Assembly: GCF_038396675.1 (NCBI RefSeq)
Contig: NC_088927.1
Location: 39,617,501-39,681,500, forward strand
DNA length: 64,000 bases
Direction: 5' to 3'
DNA from: Hydra vulgaris
Taxonomy: Eukaryota; Cnidaria; Hydrozoa; Anthoathecata; Hydridae
In this document: positions 24,048 through 38,189 of the stretch, in pieces
How the letters are laid out: each line of letters starts with the position of its first letter
Numbering within the stretch: the stretch's first letter is position 1
The notes under the pieces: model-generated
Seen by the model: the letters and a program-made list of their open reading frames with translations, nothing else
Databases searched by the model: none
Told to the model about the DNA's origin: nothing
Translations under genes and position numbers: made by a program

Positions 24048-24536
24048 CTCCTAAATAAAAACTAATTATTAAAAAACTAAAAACCTTTATGTAAAATAAT
24101 TTTTTAAATTTGAAATTTGGTAAAAAATCAGCATTAAACATCTCCAAAAATAATTTAAAGAAATTATGAAATTTAAATAATCTAATTAGTAGATAGGAGA
24201 AAAAGCAATTCTTCTTGGAACATGCTGCTATGAAAAATATTTAAAATGGCTTGTAGTTGGAGGTACTTTTTACAGGAATGTGAGTCGTAAAGTACAGCCT
24301 GACAATATATAAAAAACAAAAATTAAAAATTACTACAGTCCTATCAATTTATCATACATGTTCTATTTTCATTCAATTTGTAAATTCTAATTTATAAATC
24401 TACGCACAGTGTAACTTGCATAGCTTGTTGAACTGCCTAGCTATATATATCCTGTATATTAAATAGCTAAATTTAAGCCTGACTTAACTTTTAACCAAAA
24501 AAATAGCTTAATCTTAAACCAATATAATAACTTGAC
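24048..24536. other. AT-rich DNA without recognisable gene
   Basis: No coding region or repeat supported. Confidence 0.45.
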
Positions 24537-24697
24537 CTTAAATCAATAAAACTAATATAAATATCTACACCTTAATTTAATCTAAATAAAACTAATATAT
24601 ATATCTACACCTTAAATCAATAAAACTAATATAAATATCTACACCTTAAATCAATAAAACTAATATAAATATCTACACCTTAATTTAATCTAAATAA
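24537..24697. repeat. Tandem repeat, 34/40-bp units
   Basis: Four consecutive units, each ending TATATCTACAC or TAAATATCTACAC. The 34-bp units begin CTTAAATCAATAAAACTAAT and the 40-bp units begin CTTAATTTAATCTAAATAAA. The two lengths alternate imperfectly. Confidence 0.85.
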
Positions 24698-26159
24698 ACA
24701 GGAAGCATAACAATAGGTCTCACCTTATTGATACTTTTATAACAAGTAATATTTATCAAAACTACTAGAAATATATTGTTTTATTTTTTTATAACCTGGT
24801 ACAATCTCTATATATAATACATTTAAAATATATATATAATAAAATGTTTATATATAATACCTTGTATCAGATAATTGTTATCTTTGAAATACAAACTACA
24901 AAATATTCTTGTTTTTGAACATGCAACAAATAAATATTAATAAATATAAATGAGAGAAACACAGTTTTTTTAATATATGCACCAACATATGTGGGAAAAA
25001 TTATTTATAGAAAACATTTAAATCTATAAAAATAGAAAATTCTGTTAACGCTTCAATTCATTACTAATATAATGTAACAGTATATTCAAACGGTCTGTTT
25101 AAATATACTAATTGTATTTCTTAAAATACTTTTGTGTAGCTGCTTATACTTTTCATTTAGTCTTTACATTTCTGGAAGTCAATAATAAAACTGTAGCAAT
25201 CAATAATAAAACTCAACAATAAAAATACCTATCAATTTAATAACAACTTAATAGTAATGTCAATCAATTTAATAATAACTTCATAATAGTTAAATGAGTA
25301 ATATGTAACCAAGTAAAAAATTTATCCTTAATAAAAAAATTTAATGAGGTTGCAATATAAGTTTACAAAAAAAATGCAGATCAAAATCCAGATTTTTTAT
25401 ATGCAAAGATCTGGATTTTGACCTGAATTTTTTTTTTTATGTTGTTGTTGTTTTTTTGTTTTTTTTTTTTATTTTTTTATTTTATTTTGTTATTTATTTC
25501 ATTTATTTATATTTTATTTTTAATTTTTCTTTTAACTTATATTTTTTTGTTTTATTTACATACTAACATACAAGAAAGTCTTTATTAAAAAATAATTTTT
25601 TTTATTCAAATACTAAAATAAAGTGTTTTTTTTCCACAAATGTTCCTTAGTGTATTAGGTTCATATTTTGTTAGAGATTTTAAAGATAATTCATTATTTA
25701 AGGTTTTAAGACATTTTGAAAATCAAAAATATCAATTTTTATTAGAAAAAATACAATATCTCAAGATATATATATTTCAAAATCTCTAACTAAAAAGAAA
25801 GATATTAATGCAAGTATCAATTTCAAATGGAAAAACTATGTGTATAGAAGAGGTAGCATAGTGTTTTATTGAGCATCTTTTTGTAGGCTTTTATCATGAC
25901 TTAAATAAAACGAAGAATGTGTTAAAATACATATATTCTTCAATGAACAAAAAATTTAGCTTATATTTTAACATAATAACACATTAAAACATTCACTTTT
26001 TGTACAATTTAGAAATACAGACTCTGTAGCTCTAACGACATTAGACGTTACATTATTTTTATTAACTATTTTGAAGTGCTTATACAATTCAATGGTCTGG
26101 GTAATATTCACTGTTTTTTTAAAACCTCTGGATTTAAAAAAAATATTTTTTTCTGTGTT
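24698..26159. other. AT-rich DNA with a small hairpin; no gene
   Basis: An inverted repeat of about 17 bp (CAGATCAAAATCCAGAT and its near complement) lies at 25377-25422, followed by a T-rich stretch (25428-25560). No coding region supported. Confidence 0.5.
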
Positions 26160-26282
26160 TTGTCCCAGAACACCGCGGAAGTTCGCGTCTTCTTCCTTAC
26201 TAACGGCGCGAAATATTCCTAGAGCTATTTCGAACCTCGGGATCTCGTGCTTCTTAAGCAAGCGCTCTAACCACTGCTTAAT
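26160..26282 (-). mobile_element. tRNA-derived SINE, family A, partial
   Basis: The minus strand reads AGCAGTGGTTAGAGCGCTTG (A-box side) and GAGGTTCGAAATAGCTC (B box), then a body (GAACTTCCGCGGTGTTCTGG) matching the SINE at 9849-10050. The first bases and the 3' end are missing or diverged. Confidence 0.7.
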
Positions 26283-26352
26283 TTTTTATTTATATATGGT
26301 AAAATATGTTTATTATTATTTTTTATTATTTATTGTTATTTATTATTGTTTA

Positions 26353-27170
<818 letters not shown>

Positions 27171-27177
27171 ATGTATG

Positions 27178-27221
<44 letters not shown>

Positions 27222-27257
27222 TATGGATATAGATATATATATATATATATATATATA

Positions 27258-28620
<1,363 letters not shown>

Positions 28621-28840
28621 GTATATATATATATATATATATATATAACCTATTTCGGGTACCGAAAAACCAAACAGCTAATAACAGCTATGAGCTCAAT
28701 GCAGATAAAGACTTGATTCATCGTTGCCTTCGTATACGTTTTTTTTTTGTTTTGTTTTTTAATGTACTGAAAGATCTTTCTGCTGTAGTCACGCCAATCT
28801 CCAACTTATTATAAGTGCAGTAATAGTTTTGTTAGGCTCA

Positions 28841-29026
28841 GGGATCGTCCATAAGTTACGCACCGCTAAGTTTAACAAATGGATAAAATGTTTTTCCTCG
28901 CAGAGTCTTTAAATAAACCAAAAATAAAAATAGCCATTAAAGACCAGTGAAAATCGCCGCGCAAAGGAGCAAATGTATAGAATTTTTTTAAATTAACGTA
29001 ACGTTGCGTAATTTATGGACTTACTT
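28841..29026. mobile_element. MITE with GTCCATAAGTTACG termini, copy 2
   Basis: Left GGGATCGTCCATAAGTTACG; the right part GTTGCGTAATTTATGGAC ends at about 29026, where the last bases of the terminus are lost. The interior (CCTCGCAGAGTCTTTAAAT, GAAAATCGCCGCGC) matches the MITE at 23459-23662. Confidence 0.65.
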
Positions 29027-29604
29027 TATTAATTCGCACTTTAAACACTTTTATTACCGTATTTACGCGAAACAATTTAAAAGTCGTTCCTAGAATAAAC
29101 AAAATTATTTTTAAATACGAATCATTCCGCAAACAAAAAAACACAACGTTCGTTTTTGTTTTTATTTTAATGGTTTTGTCTTTATTACTTTACTTTCCTT
29201 TATTGTCTTTTTTAAAATAGTTTTGTCTTTATTATAAATAATTTTATTATATATTAAGTACTATATGAAATTTATTTAATTGATAAATTCAAAAAAAAAT
29301 AGCGTTCATTAAATATGTAAATAAATAATTATTTATGTTTTTCTTATTGACATTTTACCCCCGTGCTCAAATTATGAAAAGAAATTTTTTTGTATTAAAG
29401 ATTCTGAAAAACCGCGATGTATATCAATTTTTTCTCGGAAACATCATTAAGTTTCAGATTCAAAGAAATTCTGAAGTAATGGTTTCAACAATTACTTCAA
29501 CAGCTAAATCCAGTATAATAAATGATTGTTTTCTTGGAAATGTTGTTTTACAAATGAATAATAAAACTAGTTGATGTATTTAGTTTCCTTCAGATGCTAT
29601 CTCT
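29027..29604. other. Sequence upstream of the SOCS-like gene
   Basis: AT-rich. From 29335 to 29571 an ATG-initiated frame is open and in the same frame as the SOCS-like gene, but TGA 29572 and TAG 29581 separate them. A pyrimidine run ending in CAG (29585-29594) just before the next ATG could be a 3' splice site, so an upstream exon is possible but not demonstrated. Confidence 0.35.
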
Positions 29605-30133
29605 ATGAAAATAATGTTTGAAAAAGTCACGATTTGTATTTATCCACAAGTTAAAGATTTGGGTTTAATGAAAAAAGAAACGACTGATATTCTCTCAGTT
29701 GAAATCTTTCATAACAACTTGATTGAACTAGAATGCTGTGGTTTTTATTATTACAACCTAACATTAGAAGAATCACAAAATGTATTAAAAGATAAAAAGC
29801 CTGGAAGTTATATTATAAGAGATAGCAGTGATAAATCATTTTACTATGTACTCTCTTTAATTTCAGGAAAAAAAAAAGTTATAAATTTTCGCATTTACTT
29901 TCACGATGGAAAATTTTTATTTGATGGAGCATTGCTGCGTTCTACATCAGTAATCGGTTTAGTAACTTTATTTCAAAAGAACTACTCAAAATATTCATTA
30001 TATAAACCAATTTTAAAGCATGTTCCCTCGTTACTACATTCTTCAAGATTGGTAGTAAATCAGAGTTTACAAGATAAATCAAAGTTGCCAGTCTATATTC
30101 AAAGAATTTTGAGCTCATATCCTTATGAAATTT

Positions 30134-30135
<2 letters not shown>
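29605..30135 (+). CDS. SOCS-family protein (SH2 + SOCS box), 176 aa
   Basis: The best candidate for a host gene. Residues about 35-46 match the extended-SH2 helix. Residues 46-137 are an SH2 domain ([18 protein letters not shown], then [10 protein letters not shown] with the phosphotyrosine-binding Arg72, then [14 protein letters not shown]). Residues 139-176 are a SOCS box ([12 protein letters not shown]...[16 protein letters not shown]). In known SOCS/CISH proteins the SH2 binds phosphorylated receptors or kinases, and the SOCS box recruits Elongin B/C and Cullin-5 to ubiquitinate them, damping cytokine-type signalling. Length is close to vertebrate SOCS1/2 (around 200). Oddities: the conserved BC-box cysteine is Ser147, and the Cul5-box LPxP reads LPVY. 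The start could be further upstream if an exon exists. The stop codon abuts a TA microsatellite, which would be in the 3' UTR. Fold assignment is firm; the orthologue is not assignable. Confidence 0.85.
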
Positions 30136-30242
<107 letters not shown>

Positions 30243-30318
30243 TTAACTATTCATCACTTTTTTTGTATCTCCTTAAACATAACAATGGTAATTTTAAATT
30301 ACTGAAAACCATCCTGTT

Positions 30319-30322
<4 letters not shown>

Positions 30323-30414
<92 letters not shown>
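30323..30414. repeat. (TA)n microsatellite
   Basis: Second TA tract about 85 bases after the first; the intervening 83 bases are unique. Confidence 0.97.
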
Positions 30415-30417
<3 letters not shown>

Positions 30418-31818
30418 ATGTGTTATATGTATTATAAATTATTTAAACTAAAGTTTATTTTTTTAATTGTTTTTTAAGTAAATTTTATGATATTTATTTA
30501 GTAAAATTGATTTGAAATACAGTGAATTTTTTAATAATTAGTTGTTTTTGTTTTGTTATTGCAATTAATTTTGATTGCTTTTGTATTTCTAAATTTTTTT
30601 ATGTTTAATAAATGACTTATTGATTATCTTTACCCCTTATCTTTATACATTTTATGCTTAGCAATAATGTATTCAAAACTAAATAATTTTTAAAAAGCTA
30701 ATACTAAAAAAAGCCAGAAAAAAAATCCAAACCATTTTTTAGATATTTATTTATGTGTATTTTTACTTTTTAACATATGCTTAAAAAAGAATTATTTAAT
30801 ATAATAATATTACCAAAATTATTTTACACATGATTAGAGTTTGAAATAATAAGTAATAAAATTCTAGGTTTAATATTGAGGTAAAGAAGTCTAATATATC
30901 TAATATTTTAGACTTTTTTTCACTATAAATATATAACAGTCACAAAATACATGATTCGTATACTATCACGTAAAGCAAATCACTGTAATATAAAACATTT
31001 ATTTTCTGGCATTCATTATCGCTGCTCAGGCCATAAAAACAAAAATAGGGATTAAAAAAACTGTCTCATTATTCCATTCTCACTATTCCATTTAATCACG
31101 AGACCATTAAGTCTTTATGAAGTACCTACAAATAATACATAACTGTCATAAAAATGTTGTCAAATTTTCACATCAGTCAGATATTTTGTACCACAGTAAT
31201 ATGTTATAAATGACGATTGTATGTTTTATGTGTCATGATATTTATATGACAGTTGTGTTTCGTGTGTCATAGGTTTTATATTACAATCTTATAACTTTAA
31301 TGGCTGTGACTTTTTATATAATAATCATATATTTATTTTGCTTAACATATGACCTGGTTTTTATTTTTATAAAACAATGTAGATAATTTACTTAGCTAAA
31401 ATATTTTTCATAAGCTTTTGTTTATAAATTTTTTTTATAAAAGCAAACAAAGATCTTTAATGGTAAAAATAACATTATACATAATATGTTCACTTTTAAA
31501 ACACTCTTTAATATTTAATTTAAATTTGTTTGTTTGTTTACAACTTATTTATGAAAAAAGCATTTTTATAATATTTTAAACCATTGGATGAAAAATATTT
31601 TTACTAGCATTTGCATATGATATTGCATAGCATGCATTAGCATATAAAGAAAAAAGGATTATTCCTTTAATAATATTTATGATTTATTTTTAATAGCAAA
31701 ATTAGTATGGAAAATGAATTGTTTTTTTTTAAAAAGATATTGCAGGTATAAACTTTGAAAAGGTCATTACTCAATTCCAGATATGGCAAAAATTCCAAAA
31801 ATCTATGTTTATACTTGC
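30415..31818. other. AT-rich DNA, possible 3' UTR and intergenic
   Basis: No coding region. An AATAAA-like signal (TTTAATAAATGAC) lies near 30604, a candidate polyadenylation site for the SOCS-like gene. Confidence 0.4.
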
Positions 31819-32852
31819 TGGGGACAAAAAAGTCCTAAAATGTAAACACCCCTGCCCCAAACGTGAGAGCAATAAGTTGATAAAACGTTTTTTCTTTTAT
31901 TCTTAACTAAATTAATATTCATCGATAAAATTTAAAATAAAAATTTTTTTTTTTTTTTCAGTTTACAATGTTAGTCTTGTTACATAATTCATAAGTCGTA
32001 ATGCATAAACAAGACGTAATACAACTATATACATTTTTAGTAAAGTTTTTGAATGTTAACCATAGAAAGAATGAATTTTTTTAACCTAATTTTAAAAACA
32101 GGAAGAGTAATAGAAGGATCAAAATTTGGTAATACTATTTTATTCCAAAGATGGGGTGCACGATATGAATATTATTTCTTAATGTGTATTTATTTATTGG
32201 TTTTAAAGAAAAAAAGGTTGCTAAAAACAATCAAAGATAAATCGTTTTTCCATATAAAAGTAAAACGTAAGACATTAAATATGTTCAGTTTATAAACATC
32301 TAGAATCTTCATATAATCAAAAAAATGTTTTGTATGTGAAAAGCGATCCGCATTATTAACTGTGCGGGTTGCATGTTTCTGACGGCAATAATGATGTTGT
32401 AATTTACATTTATCCGTACTTCCCCAGGCGATAATTGCATGATTTATATAATTGTGTATAAATGAATAATAGAGTTGGGTTAAGTTTTTTTTGTTTAGAT
32501 AATTTCAGGCTTTGTATAAAATGCCAATATTTATGAAACTTTTGTGCTTACATGATCAATATGATTTCTCTAAGTAATATTGATCATGTAAAGTTTCTTC
32601 AAGTAAAATTATGATCATGTAAAGTTTGAATCCCCTTCAATTTGAGGAGGTTTCAAATTTTTTGTGGTCATAATTTTTGAACGCCTAAAGATTTTAGATT
32701 ATTTTATATAATTTTAGATTATTTTAAAAAAATTACAATTTATCGATAAATGTTAATTTATTTAAGAATAATAGAAAAAATATTTTATAAACTTGTTGCT
32801 CTCACGTTTCGGCCAGAGGCATCTAAAATTTTGAGACTTTTTTGTTCCCTGG
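31819..32852. mobile_element. Long-TIR element enclosing a LINE fragment
   Basis: About 31819-31955 and 32735-32852 are imperfect inverted repeats of 115-135 bp. Shared blocks include GGGACAAAAAAGTC (one base different at the right), AAACGTGAGAGCAA and, further in, ATCGATAAA. The inner 780 bases contain the LINE fragment below and no transposase, so it is a non-autonomous element or an inverted duplication with cargo. Target duplication not identified. Confidence 0.55.
32045..32560 (-). pseudogene. LINE reverse-transcriptase C-terminal fragment (minus)
   Basis: The minus strand reads NPTLLFIH...NYINHAIIAWGSTDKC (about 32480-32415), CRQKHATRTVNNADRF (about 32390-32345), then RAPHLWNKIVLPNFD (about 32165-32120), with frameshifts. 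This is the same C-terminal reverse-transcriptase region as the LINE fragments at 2841-3470 and 42960-43465. It is truncated on both sides and lies between the two long inverted repeats. Confidence 0.6.
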
Positions 32853-34061
32853 CTCCAATCATCAAAATCAGAAAAACTGCTAGGTACCCTGGAAAAAATC
32901 GCCGGGTACACAGTTAAAACGTGGTACTCTTCATCGCTCTATTCCAACCGTTTTCCTGGGTACTCGGAATATATAGATGTGCCAAGTACCAGGCTTGGAC
33001 CCAGAAAAAACCGCCAGAAAACCAGGACTAAGTCGGGTTCCCAGCACATCTTTAATAGTAACAAAAAATATCAAACATTGAAAACCATTGTTATCATCCA
33101 AGTTTTAAATATTTTTAGCCACGTGATATAAAGCTAAAACAAAGCTACTTCTCTTTGTTTGTAAATCAGGTTTGAATCTTTTGACTACTTTTTTTATGTA
33201 TGGAACTCTTTTTTACTTTCAAAACTATTTAATAAATGCTTATCTGAAACTATTTAATAAATGTTTATCCTACTTTTCTGCTTTAGTTTCCCTCCCTCTC
33301 TGCTAAAAAGCAGCATCTGCATTCGTGTTATGAAAATCTTTGAATTTAACTCTGGCTAATCCGAATGTTGTCAAAACAATCTACTCTCATTTTTTAGTAT
33401 CTTCTTGCTATTATTTCAAATGACTTTGATATTTTGAGTGCCATCAATATAATTATTAATCTTTTTGTTCTTGAGCATATTAAGGATTTTTTTTTTTTGT
33501 TTGGAAAAAAGTTAATAGTCAATATTACTTTTTTGCTTCCAGTAATCTCAAGAGTACCATAGAATTTATTATAAAGTAAAAAATTTTTTACTTAAAATTT
33601 TTTTTCATGTTTAAACAATCAAACGCTCTTTGATTATTTATAACAGACAACCAATCTTAAATATGATCTTAGTGTGTGAAAAAAAAAAAGATATTTATAA
33701 CTTATCAATTAAAAAGGCTACAAAATAACCACCCAGATAAGCAGTGTACAGTGGGTTCCGCTAGCACTTATTTGAGTTACTGGGATCCTAGTTAGGATTT
33801 ATCTGTGATTCAGTAATGACTAGGAATTGATCTGGATAAATGAAAGGTTCCGTGTAATGTAATGAAACAACCGCAGAGTAAATAGTTTTGTGCCATCTAT
33901 ACATCAGAATAAATAGTTTTGTGCCATCATTACATCAAATGTAAGACTCTGTAATAATATATGGCATAACCGGACACTTAATTTTTTTAATTTATATTCT
34001 AATTAGGTATCTCATAATACACTAAACAGCTTTTATAGCAGCATTTAATAAGCACAATAAG
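32853..34061. other. No gene; GC-richer patch and short duplication
   Basis: A GC-richer patch at 32875-33055 contains repeated GGTAC/GTACC words (CTAGGTACCCTGG, GGGTACTCGG, CCAAGTACCAGG), perhaps a repeat fragment. A 21-base duplication, AATAGTTTTGTGCCATC, occurs at 33881 and 33911. No coding region supported. Confidence 0.35.
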
Positions 34062-34127
34062 AAAACATTAAAAAGTATAATTAAAACAACACTATTGTGT
34101 TGTTTTAATTATACTTTTTAATGTTTT
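34062..34127. repeat. Perfect 31-bp hairpin, four-base loop
   Basis: Left arm 34062-34092 and right arm 34097-34127 are exact reverse complements; the loop is TATT. The arms begin AAAACATTAAAAAGTATAAT. No target duplication is evident. It could be a snap-back replication scar or a MITE remnant. Confidence 0.9.
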
Positions 34128-34479
34128 TTATCTGTGCCGGCTCTTTAGTATTTCTTAGTGTGTGCAAAAATAGATTTTCCGCCCTAATTCTTAATAACCT
34201 TTAAAAAAGAGCAGAGAAATATAATTTGCTTAAATGAATCGAAATTTCGTTTTAATATTCTTAATAAATAACCTTATTAGTGTGGATTGGGAAAAAAGTT
34301 GCTCTAATAGCAGTTTAAAATTTTATACTTTTACGTTAAAAATGCTAACCATTTAAAACGGTCAATCTAAGTAGGGTGACCATTTCTACCGTTTTTTGCG
34401 GTATATTTATACAAAAAAAAGTGGTAAAATCTTATTTTAAATTACCAGAAGTTCATCAATGTTAAACAATGAAGATATT

Positions 34480-35380
34480 TATCCTCCACTTCTAAGAAAA
34501 CTAAGAATGAAATGTTATCCTAAGGATGTAGTTGTGATAGAATAATCTGTTTTGACACCATTAAAAGGCATGTTTAACCATACTTTGGCAAGGACAATAA
34601 CTTTATCTGAATGTCAAAACTCTATGAGAATATTTACTAATAGTAGTCAAGTTTTAAAATAGACTGGTTGAGTTTGAGGTCAAGTTAAAAAGTAGCAGAA
34701 AGAAAACATGATACAAATATCGCATTTAAGTTCAAACTAGATTTAACCATGTTTGATGGTAAAGTGGTAAATGCTCTTACTAAAACGTTTTCCTTCCAAT
34801 CATGTAATGTTTGTGGAGCTAAGCCCTTAGGACTAAGCTATGTACCTTATAATCAGGATTTATCAGATCTAAACCAGCTAATGAAAAAGCTTTATCTTTG
34901 GGTTTTCTACTCTGCATTGCTGGCTGAAATCTTTTAAGCATATTTTGCATTTAGGATACAAAATGGGCATTAAAATATACTTTACCAAATCCCTTAAAAG
35001 CATCTGTAAAATATAGAAAGAGAAAAAAAGTTCAACAGCGGTTTAGAGAGGAGCTAAGCTTTATAGTTGATAGCCTAAACAGGGTTTTAGCCACACTAAT
35101 GCTGTGAAAACTGCTAGAAGGGTATTTGAAAATGTTAAGATTTTTGCTGATATTGCGTGAGTGGTTGCAGATGTAATTATCAGATTGCGAACAACCCTAA
35201 GAAGAGTATACTTCTGTTATGAGTTGGACTTTTAAAGATTTGGTCAGTATTGCTATGAAATTACAGCTCTTATACTGAAAATTTACTTCTGATATAAGAA
35301 TACCTAACTGTTCATAAATTCTTAGAGCATGGGGACAGATATCTGAGACACAAAAACTTTTATTAATGGCTACTAATATA
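34480..35380 (+). pseudogene. Decayed transposon-associated ORF (CNVCGA...NTARR family)
   Basis: Fragments in shifting frames: YPPLLRKLRMKCYP (about 34482-34525), LMFDGKVVNALTKTFSFQSCNVCGAKP (about 34746-34830), FGFSTLHCWLKSFKHILH (about 34896-34950), PKQGFSHTNAVKTARRVFEN (about 35078-35130), then FCYELDF and KFLEHGD. The order matches a large uncharacterised protein family that I recall from repetitive insect and cnidarian sequences, with the usual motifs CxxCGA and GNTARRFF. I take it as transposon-derived, but I cannot name its superfamily. Many stops. Confidence 0.5.
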
Positions 35381-35692
35381 GTTTTTTTATGTTTTGTTTT
35401 GTTTAAAAGTCAGATAAGATAATGCATTATTTTGATTATTTAATTCCGAATTTTTAACTTAAATTAGTATATGTCCATGTTTTAGTTTGAGGAGTCCAAT
35501 TTTTTATTTGAGTTAGTCTTTGTGTGCACAAACGACTCTAACATGCATACGCATATGAAATACGCGCCTAAAGGTACACCTAAGTAAATTCTTTACTCCT
35601 TTACGGATTCAAAAGCATTAGTGTACATTTTTTCAAGACTTACTTGGAAATGATCCTTGTTAATATGATCCTAATGTACTATGCAACGCAGT

Positions 35693-35809
<117 letters not shown>

Positions 35810-36031
35810 ATATACACATCGGGGGTATGATACTTTAACGGTAGCTTTGAATATCTACTACTGGTACTTACTGATAGTAGCTACGAATGATAATTAATAG
35901 TTAGCAATTTAATAATATAATTAATGTATGAATTTGCTATGCTTCAGTTTGATATGTCTACTGTATAAAATGTAGAGGGTTTACTATTCTGATATAAATA
36001 TAGGGTTGCAAAAATATAAGTACAAATTAAA

Positions 36032-36142
36032 GATCCCAGCGGGCGCAGGCGTCCATGAGACGTCTGCACAACGTCTTATGGACTTCACAAATCTGTAGAA
36101 CGTCCTTAAGACGTCCAGCGTACGTTCTGCACCTGCTTGGAT
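36032..36142. mobile_element. Short GACGTC-rich MITE
   Basis: About 110 GC-rich bases beginning CCCAGCGGGCGCAGGCGTCC and ending TTCTGCACCTGCTTGG, which is an approximate inverted terminus. The interior repeats the word AGACGTC/AACGTC five or more times. The same kind of GACGTCC-rich core is found in the insertion at 42137-42236. Confidence 0.5.
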
Positions 36143-37915
36143 TATTTTGTTAAGAAATTCTACAGAGTAATTTTGTTCAAAAAAAACAAAAACAAAAATA
36201 TAGTTTCCACGAAGTATACTCTTTAGAAACTTTAATCCAAATTTTTTGCCTTAAAGTAGACAGCTTAAGTGCTAAATAAAATTTTTTAGCTTTCTTTAGG
36301 CTTTATCCAACAGTTCTATTTCATTCTAATTCAAGAGTTGACGATGGCGGCATTTGCTATCTTTTTTCGTTAAATTTTTTGGAGTGAAATATTTTAAAAA
36401 AATTTTTATGTTTATTCCAGCATTTTTTTGAAAATTTAAATGTATGAAATTTAAAAAAAAGTTTTTTGGTACAAATTTTAAATCAGGCTGTTAGCAGGGT
36501 CGTACCTAACATATAACGACGGAAAGGATGGGGGGGGGGGTGTATAATCGTCAAACTTACAGACACGAAGTTTTCTTGTTTTGAAAAATAATTTTTTTTT
36601 CAAAAATTTTTAAAATCATACTTCATTTTTATTTTACTACCTTTAACATGTTAAAAGAAGTAAAATATATATTTTCTGAAAATTTCTATGAACTTTTCCA
36701 TGTAAATAAAATTTACAAATTTTAGAAAACATATGCAAACAACAATAAAATGTAATGTATTGTATTAAACGCTTATTGCATAATCAGTTATTGAATTAGA
36801 ATATGTCTTTGTGCTGTTAAAGAACACTTTTATACCAGCATGTCAAAATCTTATATTGCCCACTTAATATTTTTCTGACGCAAAACAAAATTAATAAATC
36901 TAATTTAGTATCTGACAGTGGAACGCAAAATATTTTTAACAATTTTTAATTTGCTAAATGTTCTTTTATCGTTTGCAACAGACATTGGTGCTGAAGTCAT
37001 TTGCTTGAAAGCTTTAAAAACTCCTAAAAATATTTTTTGTCTTTGCTACAATTAGTTTTAATTTTGTATTGATTTTATGCTTGCTACATGTTTTAACTGC
37101 GGCATCAAAGTCTCATTCCTTAGGAGGTCAAAAACGGCAAAAAGTCACAAAAATAAGGTTTATGTTTTATCAATTTTTATCAATTTTAGTTTTAAAATGT
37201 TAATGTAAACTACTTTTTGGCATAAAATCAATATTAAAAAATTCCTAAATAAATATCAAAGTATATACAACAACTTCAAGAACAAACTTTAAACTTATTT
37301 TCAAATTTATAATAATGATTATGTTAAGCTACTTTGTCCTTAGTAAATAAAAATATTTTTCTATTTAATTTTTAATTTCAAAAGCAATTCCTTTTTTATG
37401 ATTTAAAGTTAAAATATATAACTTTATATGCACAATTATGAACTTATGTGCTGGCCAATTAAAGGTTCTACGTTGTTCCGCGTTCAATTTTGGTTTCAAC
37501 TAACTATTAACATTTTTACAAAACGAGAAGATTTTCTGCACTTTCCTTAAAGAGATATTTTAAATTAAGTAATTAATAGTTTTCTTAAATATAACGTCCG
37601 CCCCTCTTTTTTTTGAAAAATAGTAGTTTTCGGACGTGTATGTAAAATACTCAATTAAATATTATGCAAAACAAATTTACAAAAACAAGTTCTGTTTCTG
37701 TTTTTGTAGCTGTCACGACCGCGATTTTATTTTGACATTGCGATGCAACTATAGCATAAAATTTACTGTAAATTTTTTAGATAGTAGTACGTGACCAAAT
37801 GCACACATTACCGAAAAAAAATTTTTATTAAGTTCCTTGCTTATATTTTCACCTTATGCAGTAGAAATTCACAACCGCGACTCTATGGAATGACCCATTG
37901 TTATCGACTATACTG
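36143..37915. other. AT-rich DNA without recognisable gene
   Basis: A G-run (36530-36541) sits in a small GC-richer patch. No coding region supported on either strand. Confidence 0.45.
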
Positions 37916-37932
37916 TAGTCGACTAAATCGAC

Positions 37933-37998
37933 TGTTAGTCGATTAGTAGGAAGTCTATAGACTATATACTTCCTACTAATCGACTAAAAGTCAATTAG
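37933..37998. repeat. Hairpin with 19-bp stem
   Basis: TAGTCGATTAGTAGGAAGT (from about 37936) and its exact complement ACTTCCTACTAATCGACTA are separated by about 18 bases. It is surrounded by further GTCGACT words. Confidence 0.8.
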
Positions 37999-38189
37999 GC
38001 CAAGTGAAAATCTCAAAATTCTTTTATCTTTTCATTCGATTTAACTTTCCAATCTTTTATTTTTGTTTGTTTGTTTAAAAACAAAAGCATGGACTATTAA
38101 AACTAGAGATGTCACGGATAGTGGCTTTGCCGAATATGGAATATTTATCTAGACGCTCGACCGCAGCACCAAATATTCGGTAGACTATT

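Noticed and set aside
34062-34127. Pre-miRNA gene
   Set aside because: Perfect pairing over 31 bp and a four-base loop are not typical of animal pre-miRNAs; kept only as a hairpin.
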